Positions 26,401-34,379 of a DNA stretch of 64,000 nucleotides are shown one piece after another. The stretch spans positions 1-64,000 of the forward strand of contig SVEZ01000006.1 in NCBI GenBank assembly GCA_015057115.1. The letters are read 5' to 3'. This DNA comes from Lachnospiraceae bacterium. Lineage in GTDB: Bacteria > Bacillota > Clostridia > Lachnospirales > Lachnospiraceae. The notes under the pieces are model-generated. The model was not told the origin of the DNA, made no database searches, and was given only the letters and a program-made list of their open reading frames with translations. The stretch's first letter is position 1, and every line of letters begins with the position of its first letter. Made by a program: the position numbers and the translations under genes.

Positions 26401-26544
26401 GTTCATGGGATCTACTGCAAGACTCTGCTCTTTTTCTTTTGCACATGCAGACATAGGGAAAAAAGCGCTACTCAAGACTAATGCCAGCGCACCTCCAACT
26501 GCTGCAAGCCGCTTAACAAGGGCTGTTGCTCTCGTTTTGTGCAT
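23461..26544 (-). CDS. Beta-propeller sensor with HD-GYP c-di-GMP phosphodiesterase domain
   Basis: The protein has 1027 residues. A signal peptide (~8-35) is followed by two-component-type propeller repeats (~45-690: NGLPTSEANAIAETAEGFIWIGS, DSKDRLWVGTNDSG and many more) and a Y_Y_Y-type domain (~700-770). One transmembrane helix (~785-805) leads to an HD-GYP domain (~830-1005) with HSTRVAEYT, LLHDIGKIGVPS and HHERPDGNGYPKGL. This architecture couples an external signal, often a glycan in related propeller sensors, to c-di-GMP hydrolysis without a kinase. GAGGAGGG precedes the ATG. Confidence 0.9.
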   Translation of the reverse strand: MHKTRATALVKRLAAVGGALALVLSSAFFPMSACAKEKEQSLAVDPMNTSEGYSAVLYDNTNGLPTSEANAIAETAEGFIWIGSYSGLIRYDGNTFERMDSTTGISSVVSLFVDSKDRLWVGTNDSGVAVMDRGETRMFGKKDGLKAASIRSIMEDEKGNIFVGTTQGVARFDKNMKLKELKNPQIEERYILELQMGADGVIYGLTNSDEIFTIENGEVTAVWDMTNAGVGNVIAMYPDPKHAGYFYLGNNSSEFFYGKWDNGFVQEKEVSVAPLSYIKNIKMIGKQLFVCADNGIGIIEEHKMRILKNVPLNNSIDHVMADYEGNLWFTSSRQGVMKIVPNQFVNVYEEYKLPTAVVNSTCKLGEQLFIGTDTGLVVIDEEGVVKNLPVKEVKTASGKVLARNTNLVSYLEGVRIRSVIRDSKKRLWFSTYGGMGLLRYDGEKVLCFTMEDGLPSDRMRTVFERKDHSMLLACTGGAVIIEGDEIKHIYNETNGMNNTEILTAIEAENGDLILGSDGDGIYILSPTNKMTHLNVGDGLNSDVVMRIKKDVKRDIFWIVTSNSIAYMTEDYKVTTIQKFPYSNNFDLYENSREEMWILSSNGIYVIPAKKLIANGEIEPVFYNKDNGLPCIATANSYSDVSEDGDLYISGTTGVARVNIENIFETVNNVKMAVPFVDADGQRVYPGKDGKITITSDVKRLTVYSYVYTYSLMNPQVTYYLDGFESKKNTMSRSDLKPVDYTNLKGGKYKFVMRLKDSMGRGERELTVTIVKKKSIWEMTWFRILQFVAFMAVIAIIVQYYFHRKTKALYKKQQENKLFIREMAEAFARTVDMKDKYTNGHSTRVAEYTVLLAKELGYDEETVDKYYYIALLHDIGKIGVPSTVLNKNGKLTDEEFAIIKSHSAKGYQALKDISIMPDLAIGAGAHHERPDGNGYPKGLKGDEIPRVAQVIAVADTFDAMYSDRPYRKRMNFEKAVSIIKEVAGTQLAPDVVDAFLRLVEKGCFRLPDDDGGGTMEDIDNIHRKQQSE

Positions 26545-26623
26545 GATAGTACCCTCCTCAAAAATTCACCTTACGTTTTATTCTAGTCGCAATCTGTGAA
26601 AAAATTGTGCCCTGATGTAGCAA

Positions 26624-26658
26624 AAAAGCGCCGCACGGTCTTGCTGTACAGCGCTTTT
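26624..26658 (-). terminator. Terminator of the LemA/DUF2207 operon
   Basis: On the minus strand AAAAGCGC/GCGCTTTT closes a hairpin with an internal CTGTACAG stretch, followed by TT. It lies 36 bases past the DUF2207 stop. Confidence 0.6.
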
Positions 26659-26693
26659 ATCCTTATTCTGTCTATGTTAGGGACGGTATGCAC

Positions 26694-28559
26694 TTACCAT
26701 GCACCACCGCCGCCTCCTCCGCCACCACCGCCGGAGAAGCCGCCACCGGAAAAGCCTCCGGAGAATCCACCGGAACTTCCTCCCGATGGAGATGACGGAA
26801 CCGCCGCCTTGGTGCAGGACTTCATCATGTCATGGCACCACATAGTGGAGTATAGGAATGCCGCCTCCTCGGAACGATACCAACAAGGCTGCGGTATTTT
26901 AATTTTTTCAAAATGCTTGGTCCAGGTTGTCTCCAATCCCAACACTGCCGCGTATGGCAGGATGTGATAGAAATACTCCGGATCCTCATCGCACAATTCA
27001 ACCAACTTGTCGTATTCCGCTTCCTTGATAAATGTACGGAAGCCATACAGCTTGCCTGTAAGTTCTACGCTTTCCCTGGAGCGTTTCTGCATAATCAGGG
27101 AAAAGGCAAAAATCACCACCTGGGCAATCATATAAGCCATTAAATGATTCTTTGACGGATAGTTGTCGTACAGCCACACCAGGACGCCGGTTCCGGCCAC
27201 ATAGATTAACGCACCGGTTATTATTTTCATCAGTCCCTTACCATTTTTGGTGCTCACAAGGTCATAGCCCTTCCATGCCCGCACATATCCGTAAAAAATT
27301 GCTATTGCCGGGAAAACCGCCAGATATAATCCATCCAGCCCATCCATGGCAATACAAAGCGCCGCCACGTTAATGGCTGTAAGTAAAATACAAGCAAATC
27401 GGCTGATATAAGAGTTTGCCTCAAATACTTCGCCAAACTTTTCTTTGTAAACTTCGATTACTTTGTCCTTAGACTTCAAGAAAGGATCATGGAAGGATGT
27501 GGGCACATTGGCTGTGTTTACCACATCTTTTTTCTTAAACAATCCCTTCATGAAGGTCTTTACAAATTCCGGCTCGCTTTGATCCGGTTCCTTTTCCTTA
27601 TGGAACATGAAGTTTTTCTTCTTTTTCTCAATGGACAGATAGCCCTTATCCGCCAGATAGAAAATGAGGGTCATCATTTCCGAATCCTCCAGCTCTTCAT
27701 CTAAGGCATATCCAACCTCCGGCGGAGTCATGTTCTCCGGCGGATAAAACTCTACGGTTTCTACAATTTTATCATCACGACCAAAGGCAAACCACAAAAA
27801 TGCCGCAACCAGGGCTGTAACAACAGCAACGATATAAATTGTGGTAACGGATCCCTTATGAGCATCCATAAAGCTTCGGGTATCGGACCAATAGCCCTCC
27901 GGAAGTGCTGTATCACGAAGGGTTACACCATAGCCCTTGGGCAGCTTTTTACCTTTCATTTCCAAGGTGGTCTCATCCGCAACTGCCGTAAATTTCTCCT
28001 GCCATGCTGCCGCATCATCACTGCCGTACTTTCCGGCATAGATGTAAACCCCAGACCAATCAATTTCCTCCGGCATGGTTAAGGTAAGCTTTGCCTTCCG
28101 AATGGAAGTGTCCCACTCGGTCGGAAGCATATTCTGTGCCAGGAAATCTGCCTTGGAATTATCATCCTTGAAATACTCAATCTGATAATGAATGGTAAAG
28201 GTCTGATCTCCTGACAGGTAAACATCTCCGTCACCAATTCGGATAATCGTGTTATTGTCGTTACTCTCAATCTCAGATTTATACTTATCTACCGAGATAT
28301 TCTTAACTTCGTAGGTTTTGTCCTTGGCATTGGGAATGTTTCTTGTAATTCCGTGATGCTGCTTTCGGAAATCCACCTTAATAACCTCGGTAACTGTCGC
28401 AACATGCGCCTTGTCAAAGGTTACGGAAACATTAAATTCTTTGGTTACATAGTCATCCGGATTGGAGTCCTGCCAATCCTCTGCCTGTACCATTGTTGCC
28501 GGAATCAACAACAAAACCAGTAGCATACAGGTAGCAAGAATTCTTTTCATCTTCCTCAT
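26694..28559 (-). CDS. DUF2207 membrane protein
   Basis: This encodes 621 residues. A signal peptide (~5-26) is followed by an extracellular DUF2207 domain (~35-225: DYVTKEFNVSVTFDKAHVATVTEVIKVDF, TLTMPEEIDWSGVYIYAGKYG). Transmembrane helices follow at ~238-260, 385-425 and 440-490. A glycine/phenylalanine-rich tail ends the protein (SGGGFSGGGG type), a usual feature of these proteins. DUF2207 and LemA are commonly paired. The start overlaps the LemA stop as TAATG. The function is unknown, probably in the cell envelope. Confidence 0.88.
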   Translation of the reverse strand: MRKMKRILATCMLLVLLLIPATMVQAEDWQDSNPDDYVTKEFNVSVTFDKAHVATVTEVIKVDFRKQHHGITRNIPNAKDKTYEVKNISVDKYKSEIESNDNNTIIRIGDGDVYLSGDQTFTIHYQIEYFKDDNSKADFLAQNMLPTEWDTSIRKAKLTLTMPEEIDWSGVYIYAGKYGSDDAAAWQEKFTAVADETTLEMKGKKLPKGYGVTLRDTALPEGYWSDTRSFMDAHKGSVTTIYIVAVVTALVAAFLWFAFGRDDKIVETVEFYPPENMTPPEVGYALDEELEDSEMMTLIFYLADKGYLSIEKKKKNFMFHKEKEPDQSEPEFVKTFMKGLFKKKDVVNTANVPTSFHDPFLKSKDKVIEVYKEKFGEVFEANSYISRFACILLTAINVAALCIAMDGLDGLYLAVFPAIAIFYGYVRAWKGYDLVSTKNGKGLMKIITGALIYVAGTGVLVWLYDNYPSKNHLMAYMIAQVVIFAFSLIMQKRSRESVELTGKLYGFRTFIKEAEYDKLVELCDEDPEYFYHILPYAAVLGLETTWTKHFEKIKIPQPCWYRSEEAAFLYSTMWCHDMMKSCTKAAVPSSPSGGSSGGFSGGFSGGGFSGGGGGGGGGGAW

Positions 28560-29110
28560 TAGAAGCTCACCTTCACATTCTCACGCTCTGCTGCATCGGC
28601 AACTTCAAACATCGGCTGTTTCTCGAAGTGGAATGCTCCCGCAATAATATTGCCCGGGAATACCATTACCATGTTGTTGAAGTTACGCACAACCGCATTG
28701 TAGAATTTTCTGGAGTTTGCAATGTCTTCCTCCACTGTCTGAAGCTGTCCCTGCAAATCCATAAAGTTCTCATTTGCCTTCAAATCCGGATAGCTTTCTG
28801 CCAATGCAAAAATGTTACGCAACGCACCACTTACTGCTGCCTCGTTCTGCATACGCTCTTCCATATTCTTGGAGCTGCCTGCTGCATTTCTGGCTGCGAT
28901 AACTTTTTCCAATGTTTCACTTTCGTGTTTTGCATACCCTTTTACAGTTTCAACCAGGTTCGGGATTAAGTCAAAACGCTTCTTCATGTACACATCCATG
29001 GTAGAAAAAGCTTCTTCTACTTTGTTCTTTCCGCGCACCAACTTGTTATAGGTTGCAATTACCCATAATAATAAAAGCACCGCTACGCCAATTGCAATAT
29101 AAAGTCCCAT
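28559..29110 (-). CDS. lemA: LemA family protein
   Basis: The protein has 183 residues. It has an N-terminal membrane anchor (~2-18, LYIAIGVAVLLLLWVIATYNKLV) and the LemA helical signature: RGKNKVEEAFSTMDVYMKKRFDLIPNLVETVKGYAKHE, then ARNAAG and NFMDLQGQLQTVEEDIANSRKFYNAVVRNFN. AGGAGG precedes the ATG at 29110. It is translationally coupled to the DUF2207 gene. The molecular function is not settled. Confidence 0.92.
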   Translation of the reverse strand: MGLYIAIGVAVLLLLWVIATYNKLVRGKNKVEEAFSTMDVYMKKRFDLIPNLVETVKGYAKHESETLEKVIAARNAAGSSKNMEERMQNEAAVSGALRNIFALAESYPDLKANENFMDLQGQLQTVEEDIANSRKFYNAVVRNFNNMVMVFPGNIIAGAFHFEKQPMFEVADAAERENVKVSF

Positions 29111-29209
29111 TTTCTTACCTCCTCTAGGTTTTCTATATTATTTATAGAATACTATACCTGTCAGAAAATGGCAAGTTTCTTCTATATTATGTCACCTGCG
29201 GCTGTTATA

Positions 29210-30949
29210 TCACGCATACATCTGCGCCTGGGAATTCCATAGTCTGCGGTATTCCTCGCAAGTTTTCAGCAATTCTTCATGTGTACCGTATCCGCAAACC
29301 TCCCCTTTTCGCAAAACAAGGATGCCAGACGCCAATCTCGCTGCACTCATGCGGTGCGTTACAATAATGGAGGTCTTCCCTCGTGTCATGTCATCAAATA
29401 AATCATAGAGTTTCTTTTCTTCCTTTGGATCAATGGCAGAGGTGGGCTCATCCAGCAGATAGACCTCCCCGTCCTTATACCGGGCGCGACAGATGGCGAT
29501 TTTCTGCCACTGCCCGCCGGAAAGATCCACTCCGCCGTATTCTCTGGACAGCACGGCGTTTGTTTTCGTCCCCGTCACTCCGAAACCGGTTTCCCGGAGA
29601 AGTTTTTGGTATCGAACCGTATTTTCCGGAAAACCAAGGATGATATTTTCTTTTACCGTCATGGCGTATTTTCCAAACTGCTGGAATACTGCGGTAAATT
29701 TATCATATACGGTCCTATCGGAATACCCGGAAATATCCTCCCCGTTTATCTGCACGGTACCGGTGGTACAGGGATACAGTCCGCATAACAATTTTACAAA
29801 GGTAGACTTTCCGGAGCCGTTTTCACCCACCACCGCAATATGCTCGCCCCGTTTTATTTTCAGCGTCATATTTCGGATAGCCGGTTGATTGCTTCCGGGA
29901 TACTGGAAACCGACGTTTTGAAAGACAATATCGTCGATCCTTTCCAACTCCCTGTCTCCCTGCCGCACATGGGATTGATCCTCTATCATCCCAAAATAGT
30001 TCCGGATTTTTTCAAGGGATTCCGAAACGCCCTGGGTCGCCGCCGAAAGGATTTCTTCCACAATGGCAAACAATTCATCCAGCGAAGACAATAACGCCGC
30101 AAATACACCGATGCTGACCATTCCTTTTTGCGTGCAGATTACAAGAATCCCGAATATCAGTATCCTTCCTGCGAGAATTGTCAGTTTTTCTATATTTTCC
30201 AGCCTGTTTCCCGTGCGATCATAACGGTATTCCCATTCCGCCTTTTCCGCAATACAGGCAAAGGATTTTTTCTTTAATAATTCTTTGTAGCCTGCCACCT
30301 GTGTTTCCATAATGCTCCGGACATCGAATAAAAGACGATGGTATATGCCTAATTTTCTGCTTAGATTTGCACAATTTTCCTCCTGTCTGGCAAATTCTTT
30401 TTCCTGCAGACGGATTACCACCGCCGACGGAAGGATGATGGGAAGCAGCACCAAAAGAAGCCAGGGGTTTGCCTTGTACAAATAAACAAGCACCGTCGCC
30501 ACCTCCGGCACGTACAAAAGCAGCACCATCATCCACACATCAATAAAACGCCGGATACTGTCCGTCCCCCGATCCGCCTTATTGACCTTTTCGAGAAACT
30601 CCGTATTTTCAAAACAGATTGCCGGTGCATGTACTACCTTTTCATTCACATTTTTCTTCATGCCCCTTCCGGCAACCAGATCATATTTTTCATAGGTATA
30701 ATTCGTAGCCAGACTAATCAGGTGCTTGATGATCCTGGAGCCGGTAAAAAGTAACAGGCACAGCATTCCCTTTCCCTGTCCTCCCGGCTTCCCGATGTCC
30801 GCCAACGCATCAAATAAAAGCTGAATCGTTATAATAGGAAGCACTCTGGTCACGCCCTGCATAAAGGTAAGTCCGTAGCTGATTACAAACAGGACTCTGT
30901 CGGCTGTAAAAAGCGCCCGGAAGGATTTTACAATTATATTGTTTCGCAT
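29210..30949 (-). CDS. ABC exporter subunit B
   Basis: The protein has 579 residues. The transmembrane domain (~10-310) is followed by an NBD with Walker A GENGSGKSTFVKLL, signature LSGGQWQKIAICRA, Walker B VYLLDEPTSAID and VTHRMSA. The start is the ATG at 30949 (GGAGAG five bases before), overlapping the end of the partner ABC gene by 16 bases. The two half-transporters probably form a heterodimer exporting a peptide or drug. Confidence 0.88.
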   Translation of the reverse strand: MRNNIIVKSFRALFTADRVLFVISYGLTFMQGVTRVLPIITIQLLFDALADIGKPGGQGKGMLCLLLFTGSRIIKHLISLATNYTYEKYDLVAGRGMKKNVNEKVVHAPAICFENTEFLEKVNKADRGTDSIRRFIDVWMMVLLLYVPEVATVLVYLYKANPWLLLVLLPIILPSAVVIRLQEKEFARQEENCANLSRKLGIYHRLLFDVRSIMETQVAGYKELLKKKSFACIAEKAEWEYRYDRTGNRLENIEKLTILAGRILIFGILVICTQKGMVSIGVFAALLSSLDELFAIVEEILSAATQGVSESLEKIRNYFGMIEDQSHVRQGDRELERIDDIVFQNVGFQYPGSNQPAIRNMTLKIKRGEHIAVVGENGSGKSTFVKLLCGLYPCTTGTVQINGEDISGYSDRTVYDKFTAVFQQFGKYAMTVKENIILGFPENTVRYQKLLRETGFGVTGTKTNAVLSREYGGVDLSGGQWQKIAICRARYKDGEVYLLDEPTSAIDPKEEKKLYDLFDDMTRGKTSIIVTHRMSAARLASGILVLRKGEVCGYGTHEELLKTCEEYRRLWNSQAQMYA

Positions 30950-32691
30950 CGCTTCTCTCCCCCGTCTGCAGTGTACCACTGCTTTTGTGTCTCAAACATT
31001 TGATAGTAAACCTCTTTTTTCTTCATAAGCTGCTTGTGACTTCCCATCTCCCACACCCTGCCATTTTTCAGTACAATAATTTTATCCGCCATTCTGGCCG
31101 CTCCAAGTCTGTGGGTAATCATCAGTGCCGGCTTCTGCTTCATCAGGGTGTTAAAAATGCGATAAACCTGCGCCTCGCGGACCGGATCGATGGCTGCCGT
31201 CGGCTCATCCAAAATATAAACCTCTCTTTTTTCCAGCATTGCCCGCGCAATCGCCAGCAGCTGCCATTGTCCTCCGGAAAGGTCAATTCCCTCCTCCTCT
31301 ATCTTTCCCAGAAGCGGGTTGCTGTTATCGGAAGGAAGGGTCAGCCCCAGCTTTTCCAATATTTCCTGCTTCCTGCCCCCATCCTTACAGCCCAGATATT
31401 CATCCAGCCTTACCTCGTATCTGGTAACTTCCTGTGGAACATAGGAAAACAGCCTCCTTAAGCTCTCTTTTGAAATCTCCCGGATATTGATTCCGTTTAT
31501 CAGGATCTCCCCGGTATAGTCCTCATAAAATCCCATCAAAAGCTTCAATATAGTGCTTTTTCCCGAACCGTTTTCCCCCACCAGTGCATAATGGCGGCTG
31601 TTATCCAATGTAAACGACAGGTGCTCCAGAATCTTTTCCCTGCACCCCGGATAGGAAAAGCATACGTCGCGAAAGGTAATGTCCGTTACCGCTAAAATCT
31701 CCGTCTTCCCTTCCTCCTTCGCCGCATCCCGGGGAATCGCCTCAAACGCCTCATAGTCTTTCAGAAACCGGACACCTTCCACATAGGCGCTGACTTTTTG
31801 CGATAAATCCCTGGAAACGGTATCCATAAAGCCCGCCATGCTTTTTATAAAAGCAATTAAAAAGCCGATGGTAATGTATCCGCCGGACATGGTAAGCACC
31901 AAAATTCCCGCTATCAGACCTACGAACACCGTGGCCACCGTGTTTCCGGCTTCCGTCCGGAAAAAAAGTTTCCACAATGCCCGCAGCTCGATCTGCATCC
32001 CTTCCTCAAATGTTGCGAACCACTTTTTGCAAAAATAGTCCCCCGCGTCAAACAGCGTTCGTTCCGCCGCACATCTCCGGTCGTTCATGACGCTTTTATA
32101 GTAGTCTGCCCGCCGGAATTTTTCGCCGGACTCCTCAAATGCATCATAGTTCTCCTTCCCGCTTTTCGCCGAAAGATAAAAATAAAGCAAAATTAAAAGC
32201 AGCAAAACCATTCCCGCCACCATGTTTTTATAGGCCAGCAGGCAGAGTAGCCCTGTAATCTTTAACGCTATCCCCAGAAGATAGATTGCATTTTCAAAAA
32301 ATCCCCGGAATTTCTCATCTGCATTCCCTGTTACTCGGTTTATCAGCTCCTGGATTTCCACCTTCTCGAATTCCTCGTAGGATATGGCACTCTTTTTTTC
32401 GATAAAATGCCTTTCCAGATAATTTTCCGATGCTTTTTTTAGCCGCGCGGAATATTCATTTTCCAGATAGGCAAATGCTCTTTCCAGCAGCCAGAAGCCG
32501 ACTACCCCTGCCGCATATACAGAAAAGCTGGCTGCGCTTTTTCCGGAAAGGCTCTGTATAATACTGTTAATAAGTTCTGCCGTAATCAGCGTCTCCACGC
32601 TGAAAAGCAACGCCAAAACCAGCTTCAGCGCCATGACGATATACGTATCAACCGCATCCATCCGGGCGAACAATCCTATATATTTTTTCAT
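30934..32691 (-). CDS. ABC exporter subunit A
   Basis: The protein has 585 residues. About six transmembrane helices (~18-300) lead to an NBD with GENGSGKSTILKLL, Q-loop SYVPQE, signature LSGGQWQLLAIARAM, Walker B VYILDEPTAAID and ITHRLGA. The start overlaps the XRE-TPR regulator stop (32688-32691, ATGA), so regulator, subunit A and subunit B form one coupled operon. Both NBDs share the unusual SGGQW signature. Confidence 0.88.
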   Translation of the reverse strand: MKKYIGLFARMDAVDTYIVMALKLVLALLFSVETLITAELINSIIQSLSGKSAASFSVYAAGVVGFWLLERAFAYLENEYSARLKKASENYLERHFIEKKSAISYEEFEKVEIQELINRVTGNADEKFRGFFENAIYLLGIALKITGLLCLLAYKNMVAGMVLLLLILLYFYLSAKSGKENYDAFEESGEKFRRADYYKSVMNDRRCAAERTLFDAGDYFCKKWFATFEEGMQIELRALWKLFFRTEAGNTVATVFVGLIAGILVLTMSGGYITIGFLIAFIKSMAGFMDTVSRDLSQKVSAYVEGVRFLKDYEAFEAIPRDAAKEEGKTEILAVTDITFRDVCFSYPGCREKILEHLSFTLDNSRHYALVGENGSGKSTILKLLMGFYEDYTGEILINGINIREISKESLRRLFSYVPQEVTRYEVRLDEYLGCKDGGRKQEILEKLGLTLPSDNSNPLLGKIEEEGIDLSGGQWQLLAIARAMLEKREVYILDEPTAAIDPVREAQVYRIFNTLMKQKPALMITHRLGAARMADKIIVLKNGRVWEMGSHKQLMKKKEVYYQMFETQKQWYTADGGEKRCETI

Positions 32692-33713
32692 TTCAGCCCC
32701 CTTATTCTGGCTATTTCCCGTTTATACCGCTCCACTATTTCTCCTTCGGTAATGCCATAGTCCTCCTTGAAATTCTCGATAAGGCTTTTATATGCTTTCA
32801 TGGCTTTTCCATATTGCTTTGTCTGTTCATAAAGCTGTGCCAACGAGCAAAGACCTTCCCCAATCCTTGGTTTTTCCTGCATGTCATAGGATTTCTGATA
32901 CATCTTCGCTGCCTCCTCCGGCATTCCCAGCTTTGCGTACCCATCGCCCAGGCAGCAGACTGCCTGCCAGCTCTCCGGATAGTCTTTTACCATCTGTTCC
33001 CAGTAGCTTTTTGCCTCCGCTAAATTCCCCTTGCCAAAAGCAACGTCCCCCAGATACAAAAGGTGCTGATAGTCCTTCCTGCTTTTCCTGAGTTCTTCGA
33101 TATAGGGCAGCGCCTCCTCGTATCTGCCGTCCGCGATGAGATTTTCCAGTATGCCGTATAAGCCCCAGAAATTTCCCGGATTTTTCCTCAGAAATCCTTC
33201 AAAATACCGTATCACTTCAAAATGATTATCATACCACTCATCCCCGCACACGCCGTTGTTTGCTTCCAGAAAACCCACCCAGCCTTCTTTTGCATTGGGA
33301 TCCAGTTCCATGGCTTTCTTCGCATAATCGGAGGCAAGCTCGTGATCCCTCCTTGCCCTGTGATTATACAAATCCGTAAGGTTATTCAGCGCCCGGATAT
33401 CCTTCGGATCGGCTTTTAAGCACTTTTCCAGAAAATCCACCGCCGCATCAAAGGTCGCCGCTTTTATGCTATGCTCATTGCAAATCATATTTTCAATGCG
33501 CTGCATCTGTTCTTCATACGGCATCTCAAACAATTCATCGATGCTGGTTCCGAAAAAGGCGGAAATCTGCGGAAGTAAGGTTATATCCGGGTTGCTCTGC
33601 CCGGTTTCCCATTTTGACACCGCCTGATAGGATACCCCAAGGTATTCCGCCAGCTCTTCCTGTTTTATCTGTTTCTGCTGTCTGAAATATTTTATCTGCT
33701 TTCCTATCATCAT
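32688..33713 (-). CDS. XRE-family regulator with TPR repeats
   Basis: This encodes 341 residues. The helix-turn-helix (~4-65: KYFRQQKQIKQEELAEYLGVSYQAVSKWETGQSNPDITLLPQISAFFG) is followed by five or more TPR-like units (~95-330, e.g. DIRALNNLTDLYNHRARRDHELASDYAKKAMELDP). It is the first gene of the ABC exporter operon and probably senses a peptide or the exporter's cargo. A second ATG two bases into the frame context gives a one-residue shorter option. Confidence 0.88.
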   Translation of the reverse strand: MMIGKQIKYFRQQKQIKQEELAEYLGVSYQAVSKWETGQSNPDITLLPQISAFFGTSIDELFEMPYEEQMQRIENMICNEHSIKAATFDAAVDFLEKCLKADPKDIRALNNLTDLYNHRARRDHELASDYAKKAMELDPNAKEGWVGFLEANNGVCGDEWYDNHFEVIRYFEGFLRKNPGNFWGLYGILENLIADGRYEEALPYIEELRKSRKDYQHLLYLGDVAFGKGNLAEAKSYWEQMVKDYPESWQAVCCLGDGYAKLGMPEEAAKMYQKSYDMQEKPRIGEGLCSLAQLYEQTKQYGKAMKAYKSLIENFKEDYGITEGEIVERYKREIARIRGLK

Positions 33714-33887
33714 TTCTCCTTAACTGTTAATTGAGTATTTGCTATTTTGCGTTTTCCGCATTTGCCTACAACTGCCATTTTATACGCCTTTCCCGTGAAA
33801 AGCAATCGAATCTTTTTTGAGTTCATTCAACCTATCGTTGAATTTTGTTGCGACTGGCTGCGTTTCTCCCCTTCGTTGCGTTTCGCT

Positions 33888-33916
33888 GCAAAGAAAAAGG
33901 AACCCTTTCGGGTTCC
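33888..33916 (-). terminator. Terminator downstream of array 2 (likely of thrS)
   Basis: On the minus strand GGAACCC/GGGTTCC with a 4-base loop is followed by TTTTTCTTT. It lies about 460 bases beyond the thrS stop with no gene between, so the thrS transcript may include the whole of array 2 as its 3' untranslated region. Confidence 0.8.
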
Positions 33917-33961
33917 CCGGTACAAAATCACTTTCTCTTCGTTCCCTGCTTTCTGCAATTT

Positions 33962-34365
33962 TGACAGCCACTTTTCCCCAAATACTTTTCTGGCTGACCG
34001 CTCAAAACATGAATTCCCAAAAAGTGAAAGCCACAAAACTGTTAAACGACTTTATGGCTGACGCTCTCCGGTGTGCTTTTTCTAAAACCGTAAGCCACAC
34101 TCTCCAAACTCTGCATTTTGGCTGTCTCCCACTCTCATTCTTCGCCGGAATATCTCCGAAATTTCCTTCTTCCAGTCAGCCAATTCTTGAAAATCGATAA
34201 TTATGGCTTGTCAATTCTTGAAAATCATACTTTTCACTGTCAGCCACAACCGCAGTTTTGTGGAAATTGGCCTGCAAAAAATCCATTTTCATAAAAAGTC
34301 CTGTAAGCCACTTTCCGCAAATCCTTCCTTCCAGCTGACAAAATTCCCGTTTTCACTGCAAGCCC
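33962..34365. repeat. Degenerate 64-bp periodic inverted-arm array 2
   Basis: The gene-free gap 33714-34379 holds a left arm with core AGCCA (consensus GTMAGCCAC) at 33966, 34029, 34093, 34178, 34242, 34306 and a weaker one at 34361. The right-arm core TGGCTG or a variant is at 33991, 34055, 34119, 34204, 34268 and 34332. Spacing is 63-64 bp for both arms except one 85-bp step. Left and right arms are complementary and 25-26 bp apart. The sequence between arms is not conserved. Confidence 0.7.
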
Positions 34366-34379
34366 ATCCGGCGGAGCAG

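Noticed and set aside
26596-26967. Pro-rich plus-strand frame opposite the DUF2207 gene
   Set aside because: Antisense of the Gly-rich C-terminal tail; composition artefact.
33962-34365. Possible CRISPR array or integron attC array
   Set aside because: Units share only short arms; no attC core GTTRRRY pattern and no integron integrase nearby.
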